The position numbers and the translations under genes were made by a program. A stretch of DNA of 64,000 bases, from assembly GCA_017415765.1 (NCBI GenBank), contig JAFQED010000017.1, positions 1 through 64,000 on the forward strand. Direction: 5' to 3'. The notes below the pieces were generated by a model. It saw only the letters and a list, made by a program, of their open reading frames with translations, ran no database searches and had not been told where the DNA came from. Shown here piece after piece: positions 32,153-42,900 of this stretch (positions within the stretch are counted from its first letter, which is position 1; each line of letters opens with the position of its first letter). This DNA comes from Desulfovibrio sp. (lineage in GTDB: Bacteria > Desulfobacterota > Desulfovibrionia > Desulfovibrionales > Desulfovibrionaceae).

Positions 32153-34443
32153 GCAACCTCCCCCTTTTGCAGGACTCCGATGCTGTAGAATTGTGCGGCA
32201 CGGTGGAGCGCGTTGTCTTTCATAACGAGGAGAACGGCTATACCGTGCTGCGCCTTGTGCCGGACAAGGCCCAGCCCAATGCGCCCAAGGTCAAGGGCGC
32301 ACCCTCGCGCACGTGCAGTCGGGATCCTGTGACCTGCGTGGGCTATATGACAGGGCCGCAGGCCGGTGTCCATGTGCGGCTGGGAGGCCGCTGGGTCAAC
32401 AATCCCCGCTTTGGGCGGCAACTTGCCTTTGAGTCGGCAGAAGAGATCATGCCCGCCACCAGCGAGGGCATCCGCCTCTATCTGGCATCGGGCCTGATCA
32501 AGGGCGTGGGCGAACAGATGGCCGGGCGCATCGTGGATGCTTTCGGCACAGACACCATCCGCGTGCTGGATGAAGAGCCGGAGCTTCTGCTCAATGTGCG
32601 TGGTGTGGGCCGCAAGAATCTGGAGAATATCCGCCGCTCCTGGGCCGAGCATCGCGGGATGCGTGAGCTGCTGCTCTTCCTGCAACCGCACGGCATCACC
32701 CCTGCCTATGCCGTGCGCATCTACCGTGCCTATGGCAGTGAGGCCCTTGCCATTGTGCGCGAAAACCCCTACCGCCTCGCCATGGACATCCACGGCATTG
32801 GCTTTGTCACGGCCGATGCGGCGGCGGCCAAGCTGGGCTTTGCGTCAGACAGCCCCCTGCGGGTACAGGCCGGGGTACTCTACATCCTGCAAAAGGCCGT
32901 GGATGAAGGGCATGTCTTTTTGCCGCGCAGCAGCCTGCAGGAGGAGGTCTGCCGTCAGCTTGGGGTTGACCAGGCCCTGGTGCTGGACGCACTGGAGACG
33001 CTGGAAATCGATGAACGGCTTGTCTGCGAGACGCTTGACCCGGACGAAGCCGCCCATATGCCAGCTGTGGCAGAGGCTGATGGGGAGGATGCGGCACAGG
33101 AGGCCGCTGTCTATCTGCGCCGTTTCCATCACTATGAATCCAAAACGGCTTTTTATCTGCACCGTATCCTTGCCTCACCCAAATCCGTGCGCTTTGACAA
33201 GGCCGATGCCCTGGTGGAGCGTATCACCGCCAACCTGCCCATTGCCCTTGCACCGGAACAGCTGGAGGCCGTGCGTACAGCCGCCCGCAGCAAGATCATG
33301 GTACTGACCGGCGGGCCGGGAACGGGCAAGACGACCATCATCAAGGCCATTATCCAGTTGTTCAGCGAGGTGCGGGCGCGCATCTTGCTGGCAGCCCCCA
33401 CGGGGCGTGCGGCCAAGCGTATGTCCGAAAGCACGGGACGCGAGGCCCGCACCATCCACCGTCTGCTGGAATACAGCCCCAAGGAGGACGGCTTTGCCCG
33501 CAATGAAAACAACCCGCTGGCCTGTGGGCTGCTGGTAGTGGACGAAGCCTCCATGATGGACGTGATGCTCTTCTACCATCTGCTCAAGGCCGTACCGCTG
33601 GGGGCGACCCTGGTTCTGGTGGGCGATGTGCACCAGCTCCCCTCGGTAGGGCCGGGAGCTGTGCTGGCTGACATCATTGCCTCAGAAACCGTGCCGGTGG
33701 TGCGCCTGACAGAGATTTTTCGCCAGTCGGCCGAAAGTGAGATCATCTGCAATGCCCATCTGATCAACCGGGGGGAAGTGCCCGTCCTGGAATCCAGCCG
33801 GGAACGGCTTTCGGATTTTTATTTCATCCGGCAAAACGAGCCGGAAAAAGCGGCAGACATGATCGTTGACCTTGTCAAAAACCATATCCCCCGCCGCTTT
33901 GGCCTTGATCCGGTGGATGGGATACAGGTACTCACGCCCATGCTGCGGGGGGCTGTGGGGGCGGCCAGCCTGAACAGCCTTTTGCAGGAAGCCCTCAATC
34001 CCAACGGTCTTGAGGTGCGACGGGGCGAACGCGCCTTCCGCCTGCACGACAAGGTCATGCAGATACGCAACAATTACGACAAGGACATCTTCAACGGGGA
34101 TATGGGGCGCATCACCCACCTTGACCCGCAGGAACGCACCCTCAGCGTTACGTTTGACGATCGCGTGGTGCCCTATGATTTTGACGAACTGGACGAGCTG
34201 GCCCCGGCCTACGCCATCTCCATCCACAAGTCGCAGGGATCGGAATACCCGGCTGTGGTCATCCCTCTGATGATGCAGCATTATGTGTTGTTGCAACGTA
34301 ACCTTGTCTATACTGGCGTAACACGCGGCAAGCAACTGGTGGTGCTGGTAGGCGAAAGCCGCGCTCTGCACATGGCTGTCAAGAATAACAAGACCCGCCG
34401 CCGCCATACTCGGCTGGCCCGCCGCCTGAAGCCGCAGCTGTAG
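32149..34443 (+). CDS. recD2: RecD2-type SF1B helicase
   Basis: A 764-residue ATP-dependent 5'-3' DNA helicase of the RecD2 group, found without RecB/RecC and linked to repair. The N-terminal OB-like and helix-hairpin-helix domain (ELCGTVERVVFHNEENGYT; IKGVGEQMAGRIVDAFG) is followed by the motor: Walker A GGPGTGKTTIIKAI near residue 388, VVDEASMMD near 464, GDVHQLPSVGPG, FRQSAES, and the C-terminal YAISIHKSQGSEYPAV and LVYTGVTRGK. The start is GTG inside the aroC stop (GTGA), so translation is coupled. A terminator follows at 34506. Confidence 0.93.
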   Translation: MSNLPLLQDSDAVELCGTVERVVFHNEENGYTVLRLVPDKAQPNAPKVKGAPSRTCSRDPVTCVGYMTGPQAGVHVRLGGRWVNNPRFGRQLAFESAEEIMPATSEGIRLYLASGLIKGVGEQMAGRIVDAFGTDTIRVLDEEPELLLNVRGVGRKNLENIRRSWAEHRGMRELLLFLQPHGITPAYAVRIYRAYGSEALAIVRENPYRLAMDIHGIGFVTADAAAAKLGFASDSPLRVQAGVLYILQKAVDEGHVFLPRSSLQEEVCRQLGVDQALVLDALETLEIDERLVCETLDPDEAAHMPAVAEADGEDAAQEAAVYLRRFHHYESKTAFYLHRILASPKSVRFDKADALVERITANLPIALAPEQLEAVRTAARSKIMVLTGGPGTGKTTIIKAIIQLFSEVRARILLAAPTGRAAKRMSESTGREARTIHRLLEYSPKEDGFARNENNPLACGLLVVDEASMMDVMLFYHLLKAVPLGATLVLVGDVHQLPSVGPGAVLADIIASETVPVVRLTEIFRQSAESEIICNAHLINRGEVPVLESSRERLSDFYFIRQNEPEKAADMIVDLVKNHIPRRFGLDPVDGIQVLTPMLRGAVGAASLNSLLQEALNPNGLEVRRGERAFRLHDKVMQIRNNYDKDIFNGDMGRITHLDPQERTLSVTFDDRVVPYDFDELDELAPAYAISIHKSQGSEYPAVVIPLMMQHYVLLQRNLVYTGVTRGKQLVVLVGESRALHMAVKNNKTRRRHTRLARRLKPQL

Positions 34444-34505
34444 CCCGACCATCTAACCATACTCAATATATAACAAATTCCCACCGGACTTTGTTCCTTT
34501 TATAA

Positions 34506-34545
34506 CAAGCATTCGCTATCGCGGAAAATGCTTGCCAACTTTTTT
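34506..34545 (+). terminator. Terminator after recD2
   Basis: Arms CAAGCATT (34506-34513) and AATGCTTG (34527-34534), then six T residues at 34540-34545. It lies 62 bases past the recD2 stop. Confidence 0.6.
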
Positions 34546-34685
34546 CCCTGCGGTGTAGGGTGTGCGAGAAGTTTTTGCCAGCCCGGCTGCATCCGGTCGA
34601 GTGCGGTCAGCGGCGCGGCGTGGGAGATGACTGCATCCGACCCGCCGCAGCAGGGTGGCAGCGTATATCTTTCAAGGGGGAACCG

Positions 34686-36059
34686 ATGGACGCAGTGATG
34701 GACTTTTTGAATGCGGTCAGCAACTTTGTGTGGGGGCCGGTCATGCTGGTCATGCTGGTGGGAACAGGCCTCTATCTGAATGTAGCCTTGCGCTTTTTTT
34801 CCTTCCGCAACTGGATGCGAGCCTACAAATGCCTGTGGGACGGGCGCAAGCACCAGTCTGCCGATGGTGAGATCTCCCCCTGGAACGCCCTGATGACGGC
34901 CCTGGCCGCCGATATTGGCACCGGCAACATCGTGGGGGTGGCCACAGCCATTGCCATTGGCGGGCCGGGCGCACTTTTCTGGATGTGGATGACTGCCCTT
35001 GTGGGCATGATGACCAAATTCTCCGAAGTGCTGCTCTCCGTCCACTATCGGGAAAAAACCCCGGCCGGGAACTGGGTGGGCGGTGCCATGTACGCCATCA
35101 AGAACGGCCTTGGCAAAAACTGGCTCTGGCTGGCCTGGGCCTTTGCCTTCTTTGGCATGTGCGCCAGCTTTGGCATTGGGGCCACCGTGCAGGCCAACTC
35201 CATCAGCGTCAACGTGGCCAAGACCCTTTCCGTGCCCAGTTGGGTAACGGCCCTGATCCTGCTGGTGCTTGCCGGGGCAGTGCTCATTGGCGGCGTCAAG
35301 CGCGTGGGTGCTGCGGCGGGGAAGCTGGTACCGCTGATGGCTGTTATCTATGTCATCATGTGCCTGATCATTATCGGTATGCACATTAATCGCGTGCCCG
35401 AAGTCTTCATCTGGGTCATCAAGGACGCCTTCACCCCCACTGCCGCCCAGGGCGGCTTTGCCGGGGCTACAGTGATGATGGCCATCCGCATGGGTATGGC
35501 CCGTGGCGTCTTTTCCAACGAGGCGGGGCTTGGCTCTGCCCCTATGGCCCACGCTGCCTCCACGGCAGAATCCCCGCTGGTGCAGGCCTCCATCGGTATG
35601 CTGGACGTCTTTATCGATACCCTCATCGTGTGCAGCATGACCGGCTTCGTCATCCTTGTATCTCTCACCCCTGAAGGCCAGCCGCTCTGGAGTTCCGGCC
35701 TTGGCGGTGGCGTGCTGACAGCCGCAGCCTTTGAGGCCAACCTCCCCATGCTTGGCGAGCTTGGCGTGACCTTCTGTCTGACGCTCTTTGCCTTTACCAC
35801 GGCCCTTGGCTGGTGTGTGTACGGCGAACGCTGCGTCATCTATCTCTTTGGCGACAAGGCCCAGAAGCCCTTCCGCATCCTCTACACCCTTGCTGTGGCA
35901 GCCGGTGCGGTGCTGACTCTGGATATAGTCTGGCTGCTGGCCGACATCTTCAACGCGCTGATGGCCTTCCCCAACATTATCGGCATCCTCCTGCTCAGCC
36001 CCATGCTGGTCAAGATCGTGCGTGAGGAAGTGGAAAAGGATCCCCGCTTCGTTATTTAG
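34686..36059 (+). CDS. Sodium:alanine symporter, AGCS family
   Basis: A 457-residue secondary transporter that couples sodium influx to uptake of alanine or glycine. About ten hydrophobic helices are visible. The family signature regions are ALMTALAADIGTGNIVGVATA and IAIGGPGALFWMWMTALVGM near residues 70-115, plus GMARGVFSNEAGLGSAPMAH in the second half. AAGGGGG lies before the ATG at 34686. The 240-base region before it holds the recD2 terminator and no other feature I can identify. A strong terminator at 36080 makes this a single-gene transcript. Confidence 0.93.
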   Translation: MDAVMDFLNAVSNFVWGPVMLVMLVGTGLYLNVALRFFSFRNWMRAYKCLWDGRKHQSADGEISPWNALMTALAADIGTGNIVGVATAIAIGGPGALFWMWMTALVGMMTKFSEVLLSVHYREKTPAGNWVGGAMYAIKNGLGKNWLWLAWAFAFFGMCASFGIGATVQANSISVNVAKTLSVPSWVTALILLVLAGAVLIGGVKRVGAAAGKLVPLMAVIYVIMCLIIIGMHINRVPEVFIWVIKDAFTPTAAQGGFAGATVMMAIRMGMARGVFSNEAGLGSAPMAHAASTAESPLVQASIGMLDVFIDTLIVCSMTGFVILVSLTPEGQPLWSSGLGGGVLTAAAFEANLPMLGELGVTFCLTLFAFTTALGWCVYGERCVIYLFGDKAQKPFRILYTLAVAAGAVLTLDIVWLLADIFNALMAFPNIIGILLLSPMLVKIVREEVEKDPRFVI

Positions 36060-36079
36060 TGTGCAACAAGCGCACACAT

Positions 36080-36118
36080 CAGAAAGGCCCGGTCTGTATA
36101 GCAGGCCGGGCTTTTCTG
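36080..36118 (+). terminator. Rho-independent terminator after the AGCS symporter
   Basis: Arms CAGAAA-GGCCCGG (36080-36092) and CCGGGC-TTTTCTG (36106-36118) around a 13-base loop, 20 bases past the stop. Confidence 0.75.
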
Positions 36119-36284
36119 ATGCCACAGCAGAGCACAACATCCTGAAATGGTTCTACCGCTGCTCAGCAAGGGCTGGTGTATATTGGCTTTGAAAAAGTTG
36201 CTCTCACAAGAGGGGCGCGGTTGACAGTTACCCCCTTTTTTGTGAAGCTAACCGCCGCTTGAGAGGTACAGTGAGGGAGGCCAC

Positions 36285-36503
36285 ATGGCAAAAGAAGGTT
36301 CTATTGAAGTTGACGGCGTGGTGCAGGAAGCCCTGCCCAATGCCATGTTCCGCGTAGAGCTGGAAAATGGGCATGAAGTTCTGGCCCATATTTCTGGCAA
36401 GATGCGCAAGTTCTACATCCGCATCCTGCCCGGCGACCGTGTCAAGGTGGAGCTTTCTCCCTATGATCTGACACGCGGGCGCATTACCTACCGTATGAAG
36501 TAG
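36285..36503 (+). CDS. infA: Translation initiation factor IF-1
   Basis: A 72-residue OB-fold factor that binds the ribosomal A site during initiation. Length and sequence are typical throughout: [40 protein letters not shown], and the C-terminal [18 protein letters not shown] lies before the ATG. A TTGACA at 36221-36226 may be the -35 of its promoter, though the -10 is weak. It stands alone, with the convergent pgpA downstream. Confidence 0.97.
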   Translation: MAKEGSIEVDGVVQEALPNAMFRVELENGHEVLAHISGKMRKFYIRILPGDRVKVELSPYDLTRGRITYRMK

Positions 36504-36619
36504 CCTGTCTCTTGCCAGGGGCATCCCCTGTTCACAGGGAATGCAAGGCTGTATCCCACAGACAGGTAAAGGGCGGGATATTTTGACGTCTGTGCTGTAT
36601 GGGCAGGCGCTTTTTGCGT

Positions 36620-37090
36620 TTATACCAGCCCCATCCAGTGTAGCCCCCCAAGGCAAAGCATGGCCCAGAGTCCGGCTGCGGCATCATCCAGCATAACGCC
36701 AAAGCCAGCGGGCAGCCAGTTTTCTGCGGCGCGTACCGGCCAGGGTTTGGCAATATCAAAAAAGCGAAAGAGCACGAAGGCTGCCAGCATCAGCCAGCCA
36801 TCCACCAGCGTAAAGGGAAGCAGGGCCAGCCAGACGCCGAGCAGCTCGTCAATGACCACTTCGCCGGGGTCCTTGCGCCCCAGCAAGATTTCGGCGCGTG
36901 TGGCAGCCAGTGAGCCAACAAAGAATATCACGGCCAGCAGGCAAAGCCGCCCCCAAAAGCCCAAGGGCAAAAAAAGCCAGGGGGCCAGCAGACAGGCCAG
37001 AGCAGTCCCCCAGGTGCCGGGGGCCTTGGGGGCCAAACCAGCCACACCCAGACGACACAGGGCCAGAATACAACGGTCACGGCAACGCAT
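36620..37090 (-). CDS. pgpA: Phosphatidylglycerophosphatase A
   Basis: A 156-residue membrane enzyme that dephosphorylates phosphatidylglycerol phosphate in phospholipid synthesis. It has the family pattern: GLAPKAPGTWGTALACLLA near the start, then KDPGEVVIDELLGVWLAL with the acidic catalytic cluster, and FRFFDIAKPWPV followed by GFGVMLDDAAAGL near the end. Four hydrophobic segments are seen. The start at 37090 has a strong AAGGAGG; the longer frame to 37609 is spurious. It converges with infA. Confidence 0.92.
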   Translation of the reverse strand: MRCRDRCILALCRLGVAGLAPKAPGTWGTALACLLAPWLFLPLGFWGRLCLLAVIFFVGSLAATRAEILLGRKDPGEVVIDELLGVWLALLPFTLVDGWLMLAAFVLFRFFDIAKPWPVRAAENWLPAGFGVMLDDAAAGLWAMLCLGGLHWMGLV

Positions 37091-37192
37091 GGTAATCCTC
37101 CTTGGCGGAAAGTAGCTGGTTTTGCCCCACATTGCCAGTATATTGCCTGACCGTCGCTTTTGGCCGATGGATTTACCGAGGATAAGCAGGGC

Positions 37193-37675
37193 ATGGATAG
37201 AAATCGCAGTGAGCTTTTTGGTCAGTTCAGCTATGATGACAGCCTGACCTATGAGGAATTGCTGGTACTGGAAAAGAACCTCGTGGCCGATGTGCAGGCA
37301 TTGCTGTTGCGCGCCGGGGGAACACATCTGGACTTTACACCGCTGGGCGATGCCCTGATGTTTCAGTGTGCCTTTGAGGCCCACAAGGTGTACGTCTATC
37401 ACAAGATAGCACAGGAGATGGCCCGGATCCTGCCGCACGGCATCCACGGACGTTTGCTCTGCCTGGATAAGCATCTGGCTGTGCAACATTTGTTCTGGAT
37501 CGAACGCGGGCAATGGCAGACCGAGGAGCGTACCCTGCCCCCCTTGCCGCCCGACGGGCTTAAAGTCTGGCGAGTGCCTGTGGTCGATGAGGCCGCAGAC
37601 GAGGGACACACCGACAATGACCGACCTGATGGCAGGCTGACCACTGCTGAGGCTTTACTCCAACAAGGCGACTAA
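37193..37675 (+). CDS. Conserved-looking hypothetical protein (160 aa)
   Basis: An unrecognised 160-residue acidic protein. The first 110 residues are mixed helix and strand (SLTYEELLVLEKNLVADVQ, GTHLDFTPLG, HKVYVYHKIAQEMARIL). The last 40 are polar and probably flexible. It has no cysteine cluster, membrane segment or signal peptide. The ATG at 37193 with AGCAGGG upstream is preferred over the longer frame. It is divergent from pgpA and precedes a tRNA gene that has its own promoter. Confidence 0.6.
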   Translation: MDRNRSELFGQFSYDDSLTYEELLVLEKNLVADVQALLLRAGGTHLDFTPLGDALMFQCAFEAHKVYVYHKIAQEMARILPHGIHGRLLCLDKHLAVQHLFWIERGQWQTEERTLPPLPPDGLKVWRVPVVDEAADEGHTDNDRPDGRLTTAEALLQQGD

Positions 37676-37708
37676 AGCGAAAAATTTCAAAAAAACAAAA
37701 AGTTTTGC

Positions 37709-37737
37709 TTGACACCTTGGACGCTTTAAGGCATCTT
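37709..37737 (+). promoter_or_regulatory. Promoter of tRNA-Ala
   Basis: TTGACA (37709-37714), a 17-base spacer and a weak -10, CATCTT (37732-37737), ending 12 bases before the mature tRNA. Confidence 0.55.
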
Positions 37738-37749
37738 CTTCCTTGCCGT

Positions 37750-37825
<76 letters not shown>

Positions 37826-37835
37826 GAAATTTCAA

Positions 37836-37866
37836 GGGGTTACGGTGAAAGCCGTAACCCCTTTCT
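37836..37866 (+). terminator. Terminator of tRNA-Ala
   Basis: Perfect 10-bp arms GGGGTTACGG (37836-37845) and CCGTAACCCC (37852-37861), followed by TTTCTCGTTTT. Confidence 0.8.
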
Positions 37867-37920
37867 CGTTTTGGGCCATCGGTTGTGCCAAGTTGTTCAG
37901 TGAAAGTCAGTGAACAGTCA

Positions 37921-39906
37921 CTATCGGGGCAGGAGCGGCGCAAAGGCTGTGGCAAATCCATTGGCAGCGGCCCCCAACTGGAACGCGGGCCAGTCCGGGC
38001 CGCCATAACCTTCCAGCTCGCGGGCCGGCCCAAGGGGTAGGGCAATGATGTTGCCCTGCTGCCAGTCCGCAGTGCGGTAATGGCGCACGATCCCATCTTG
38101 CCCTTCACGCACGGCCAGCCGGGCGGGCAGAGGGCTGTCACTTTGCAGCACCAGCCACAGACCGTCACAGGCCCCGTTGCGGTATTGCGGATTGGGGGGC
38201 TGTATCAGCCTGATGTGGGTCAGCCCCCCGACAGCCAGCCCGGCCAGCTCGTCCTGAGCAGCGGGCAGGGACAGCGGCAGACCAGGGCTGTTCAGGGCTT
38301 CGGGCGAGGGGCGGCCTACAGCGCAAATGCCACCCACGCCATAGTACCACGCTGCCCAGAGGTTGGGCCACTGTTCGGGATGTGCGGGCAGGGTCTCATA
38401 CCAGATGGGGAACTGCCCCGACTGCACGGGCAGCATGGCCCATGGCAGGTTTGGATCCAGCTTGCGGCTGCGTACACCGGGGCGGTAGATCTCTCCGGCT
38501 AATCCAAAACGGGGGGTACTGTCCGGCCCAAAAGACAGACGCCCCATATCGTGCAACCATTGGCTGCGGCTGCTCAGGGCCTCGCCCACAGCGGCAATGC
38601 GTCCATCAAGGGCAGCATCCCACAGGGCGGGCAGGTTGCCGGTGGTGCAGCAGATAGCTGCAAACAGCAGCAGGACGCTTGCGGACAGCCCGCGCCCTTT
38701 GCTGGAAACCAGCCGGGAAAATGCCGGGCTTTGAACCAGCGGCAGGGTCAGCCACCACAGGCTGATGCCACAGGCCAGGGCCAGATAAACGGCCAGCCCG
38801 GCCGGGAATTTGACGGACTCCGACAGGGTGACGTCGCTGGTGGCGTGCAGCACCGCCAGCATGAAGGAAAAAGCCAGATACACCAGAACAGGCAGGATGA
38901 TCATACCCAGACGCAGAAGGGGCTGCGCTTGCCGGGCAGGGCTATCCCCTGACCGGGCGGGGCGGGCCAGATGGACAAGGATGAGCAGCAGCACAAGCAG
39001 CCACGGCCACGGGCCATGGAAAAAGCCAAAGGCAGTATCCAGCCATTCCTGCCCGGCCTGGCCCAGTTGCGTCCATGAGGCCTCGGCAGAAACCTGGCGT
39101 ACCTCGCGGCGATGGAAATTGCCGGGAGCCAGATAGGAAAAGAGCAGCGCGCCAAAACAGTACAGCCAGAGGCGCAGCAATTCCTTCAGGCGGGTGGCGG
39201 TGACGGTGCGCCCCGGCGGGATGTTTGTAGCTGCCGTCCTGCGCCCGCTGTAGTTCTCCAGCCATGCCAGCACCAGGGCTGTGGTCGTGACGGCATTGAC
39301 CGCCAGGGCCGAATGTTCGTAAATGCCCACCGCCAGGATGCCTGTAGCAATGGCCCAGCGGCGGCTGCGGCGCAGTCGGGCCTGTGGCAGGTCTGGTGTG
39401 CCGCTGTCCTGCCAGAGCTGGCACAACCGCCAGACAAGGCAGAGGGCAAGGCTGCTTTGCAGGCCCATGGTCAGGGCGTCTGTTTCCAGGTAGTAGGTCG
39501 GGAGATACGCATACGAGCAAAGCTGGGCAAGGCAGGACAACGCACCAAGAAAGACGGCATCTCGCCGGGCCATGCCGGGTACGGCAAGACGGGCCAGCCC
39601 ACCGACAGCCAGCCCGGCCAGGGCGGGCACGGCAGCGCAGGTCAGGCCATACGTCAGCGGGGAGTCCACCACCTTGCCCAGAAATACCGCAAGGAAGTGG
39701 AAGCCATAGCGGCCGCTCCAGTTCAGCCATGCCCGACCTATCTCGTAAAAGCCGCCGGGCAGGTCAAACAGGAACATGGCGCGGGTGGCGTTGTCAAAAT
39801 CATCGCCACGCGGCCAGCAAAAGCCCCATGCGTAGAGGAAGGGCACAAACAGCAGCAGGATCGACCAGGCCAGAAGGCCATAGCGCGGCTGTTGGCTTGC
39901 TGCCAT
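37921..39906 (-). CDS. Multi-spanning membrane protein, DUF6056/GtrII-like
   Basis: A 661-residue integral membrane protein with about eleven hydrophobic segments over residues 10-460 and a soluble C-terminal domain of some 190 residues. The early periplasmic loop has WPRGDDFDNATRAM, an Asp-Asp pair after the first membrane helix as in GT-C glycosyltransferases and GtrII-like glucosyltransferases. Transfer of a lipid-linked sugar to a surface glycan is a reasonable proposal, not shown. The start at 39906 has AAGGC upstream. It starts 2 bases after the FAD/Fe-S oxidoreductase stop, although no functional link is obvious. Confidence 0.65.
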   Translation of the reverse strand: MAASQQPRYGLLAWSILLLFVPFLYAWGFCWPRGDDFDNATRAMFLFDLPGGFYEIGRAWLNWSGRYGFHFLAVFLGKVVDSPLTYGLTCAAVPALAGLAVGGLARLAVPGMARRDAVFLGALSCLAQLCSYAYLPTYYLETDALTMGLQSSLALCLVWRLCQLWQDSGTPDLPQARLRRSRRWAIATGILAVGIYEHSALAVNAVTTTALVLAWLENYSGRRTAATNIPPGRTVTATRLKELLRLWLYCFGALLFSYLAPGNFHRREVRQVSAEASWTQLGQAGQEWLDTAFGFFHGPWPWLLVLLLILVHLARPARSGDSPARQAQPLLRLGMIILPVLVYLAFSFMLAVLHATSDVTLSESVKFPAGLAVYLALACGISLWWLTLPLVQSPAFSRLVSSKGRGLSASVLLLFAAICCTTGNLPALWDAALDGRIAAVGEALSSRSQWLHDMGRLSFGPDSTPRFGLAGEIYRPGVRSRKLDPNLPWAMLPVQSGQFPIWYETLPAHPEQWPNLWAAWYYGVGGICAVGRPSPEALNSPGLPLSLPAAQDELAGLAVGGLTHIRLIQPPNPQYRNGACDGLWLVLQSDSPLPARLAVREGQDGIVRHYRTADWQQGNIIALPLGPARELEGYGGPDWPAFQLGAAANGFATAFAPLLPR

Positions 39907-39908
39907 TG

Positions 39909-42900
39909 CTATGCCTTCACCACACGGATCTTGCCCCGTGTCTCGTTGACAGTTTTGCGGAAAGTCTGCCGCCTGTCCTCGTTGTCCAGCAGGCCGGCCA
40001 GCCATTCCGCAAGGTGCAGCACCGGGCGTTTATCCTTGAGGTGGATGCAGCACCGGGCAATGCCGATCTTGCAGGAGGGGCAGCCCACCACCACGGGGCC
40101 GTCCTGCCCATGGGCAAAGGCCTGGGAGAGACTTTCCATCTTGCGGGCACGCAAGCGATTGTAGATGGCAGGGGAGGTCATGGCCCCCATGCCCGATTCA
40201 CCGCAGCATCCGGGGGAAAGCTCCACCGGCACGCTGGCAAAGTTTTCCAGCTCTTTCACCAGTTGGGCCTGTGCCTTGGCAGCGGGCAGCCCCGACCATT
40301 CGCCGTGGCAGGAGGCATGGTACAACAGCTTGCCCGTGGCCGGGGCAGTGATGCCGGCCTTGTCCAGCAGAGGCAGCACAAGCTGGACGATATCGCGCTG
40401 TTCCAGTCCGGCGAACTGCTCGTGCAGGTGCAGACGTTCCACGCCCTCACGGCACGTACCGCAGGAGGTGACAAGATAACGGCAGTCCAGTCCTTCCTTG
40501 GCCAGATCGCGCAGCATGGCCGCCAGATACTGGCGGTTTTGGGCCAGATTGTCCTCGAAGGCAGTATCCATGCCCGCCGAGAGCAGGGGGTAGCCGCAGC
40601 AAAGGTGGCGGGGCGGCACGGCGACAGCAAAGCCCGCCCGGAGCAGCAGCATGACCGATGACATGCCGATACGGTCGTAAAAGAGCGCACCGCCACAGCC
40701 GGGGAAGTAGAGGACACAGGGCATCCCTTCGTGCGGTTCAGCGGGGGTGAAGACCGAACCACGGTGCAGCTTGAGGGATTCATACAGATTGGTGTAGCCG
40801 AGCTTGGGCCCCTTGCTGGCAAAGAGGGGGCTTTGCATCCGCTGCCGCCAGACTTCCGGCACAAAACCCAGAAAGCGGTTTTGCAGCTTTTGCCCCAGCG
40901 AAGCCATCTTGGCGGCCTTGGGCACACGCCGCGCCACATCCTGCCGTACCCAGTCCAGCGCACGGGCCTTGAGGGGATGCCCCCCCGCACCTTCATGTTC
41001 CAGCAGGGCGCGCAGGGTCAGGGCCACATCACCAGAGGGTATCTTGACCGGGCAATTGGCCATGCAGCGGCCACAGGCGGTGCAGTGTTCCACAAGGTCA
41101 CGCAGGGCCTTGAGCAAATGGTCATCGATGCGCCCCCGGTTGACCTGCGAGTAGTAAACGGCCTCCAGCAGCATACCCAGCACCATATTCTTGTTGCGGG
41201 GGTGGTACTGCATGGAGCGTTCGGGATAGCACATGGTACAAACCTGCTTGCACTTGCCGCAGCGCGTACAGACCTGAATGGCCGTGAGCAGACTGATGAG
41301 CTTTTCCTTGTCGGGCAGGCCACTTTCGCGGATGTCACTGATGAGCCGGTTGAAGGAAAAGGTGAACGGCCTCACCGGCAGATCGCGATAGACCAGCTTG
41401 GCCGGGTTCATGACGTCACGGGGATCCACACGCTCCTTGAAGGCGCGCAGGGCATCCATCTTGTCCTTGCTGAAAAAGGCGATCTTGGTGATGCCGATGC
41501 CGTGTTCGCCCGAAACTTCACCGCCCATCTCCTGACATTCGGCCATGACGCGGGCTGCGGTCTCCTCGGCTTCTTCCAGCATATGGGCGTCATTGGAGTT
41601 GACAGGGATGTTCACATGGCAGTTGCCATCCCCGGCGTGCATGTGACTGGCCACCACGATCCGGCTGTTATCCATATACGTGTGGATAGCAGCGATTTTC
41701 TTGGCGAGGTGGGGATATTTTTCTGCCAGCTCCGTCAAAAAGGCCGCAGCGCGGGCCGCCATGTCGCTGTCAGAATACTCCTGAGCAGAGACCTCGCCCA
41801 AGGCCGCCTTGGAGGCTTGCGAAAACTCGCGGTTAAAGTCCTTGTCCTGCATGGGGAAGCCGGGCAACCGCCCCACTTCCTGCAGGGCGTGGCGGTAGGC
41901 CGCTGCCGTACATTCCAGATTGAGCTGCTCCAGAAAGAGCGCGAAATCCGGGATGCGCTCCATGGGGATAACCACGTCCTCATTGAGCTTGAAGCCAGAG
42001 GTGCGTTTGGCAATGGCCGACAGGCGGTGGCGATCCTCCCAGAAGCGTTCGGCTTCCTTGTCGTCTGCGGCCACGATGATGTCCACGTTGTCCTGCTGTT
42101 CCACCACTGAGACAATGTCGCCCACGCATTTGTCCAGCAGGTAGGGGTCATCACCGTCAGCCTGCAGGATGATGACAGAGATGGGCAGGCCCTCGTACTT
42201 GTCCGACTTGCGCTTGTATTCGATGGCTTGCACATACTTGGCGTTGAATTCTTCCAGTGCCGAAAGGTGGGCGTAATCGCCTTCCTCGCGGATGCGGTTG
42301 CGCATGGCCACCAGCTCGCGCACGACCACGGCTGCTGGGTGCATGGAGCGGCCAAAAAATTCCAGCACCATCACACGCTTGTATTTGGGCTTGGGGTGGA
42401 TGATGAAGGAGGCTTCGGTGATGATGCCGTCCACGCCTTCCTTCTGCATACCGGGCAAGCCGCCCAGAGCCTTGTTGGTCACGTCCTTGCCAAGGCCGGG
42501 CAAACGGATCTCGCTGCCGCGCAGATGCACCACGTTACGGACGCCGCCGCTGACATCCTTGACCACGAAGACCGCCGTTTCATCGGGCAAAATTTTGTGG
42601 CGGGGGTGGTTTTCACGCTCCACGGTGATGATCTCACCGGTGGGGGTGACCATGCGCCACCAGAGCAGATTGTCCAGCGTGGTGCCGTATTCAAAGGCCT
42701 TGGGCCCCCCCGCGTTTTCAGAAACATTGCCGCCGATGGTAGATGCCTGTTTGGAGGCAGGGTCCACCGAAAAGAGCGCACCAGCGGCATTGACCCGGTC
42801 AATAACGGCCTGAGTGATAGCACCGGCCTGACAGGTCACTGTCATATTGGCGAGGTCTGGCTCGTCGATACGGGTCAGGCGGGTCAGGCTGACGATGACC

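Noticed and set aside
34546..34685. Possible riboswitch before the AGCS alanine/glycine symporter
   Set aside because: I looked for glycine-riboswitch features in this leader and could not fold a convincing match, so none is called. A covariance search would decide.
34500..36140. A 546-codon frame on the minus strand rich in His and Gly
   Set aside because: It is antisense to the AGCS symporter, with composition typical of a shadow frame and no ribosome site.
36504..36560. Hairpin after infA as a terminator
   Set aside because: CATCCCCTGT/ACAGGGAATG has a mismatch and no T-tract, so the evidence is too weak to list.
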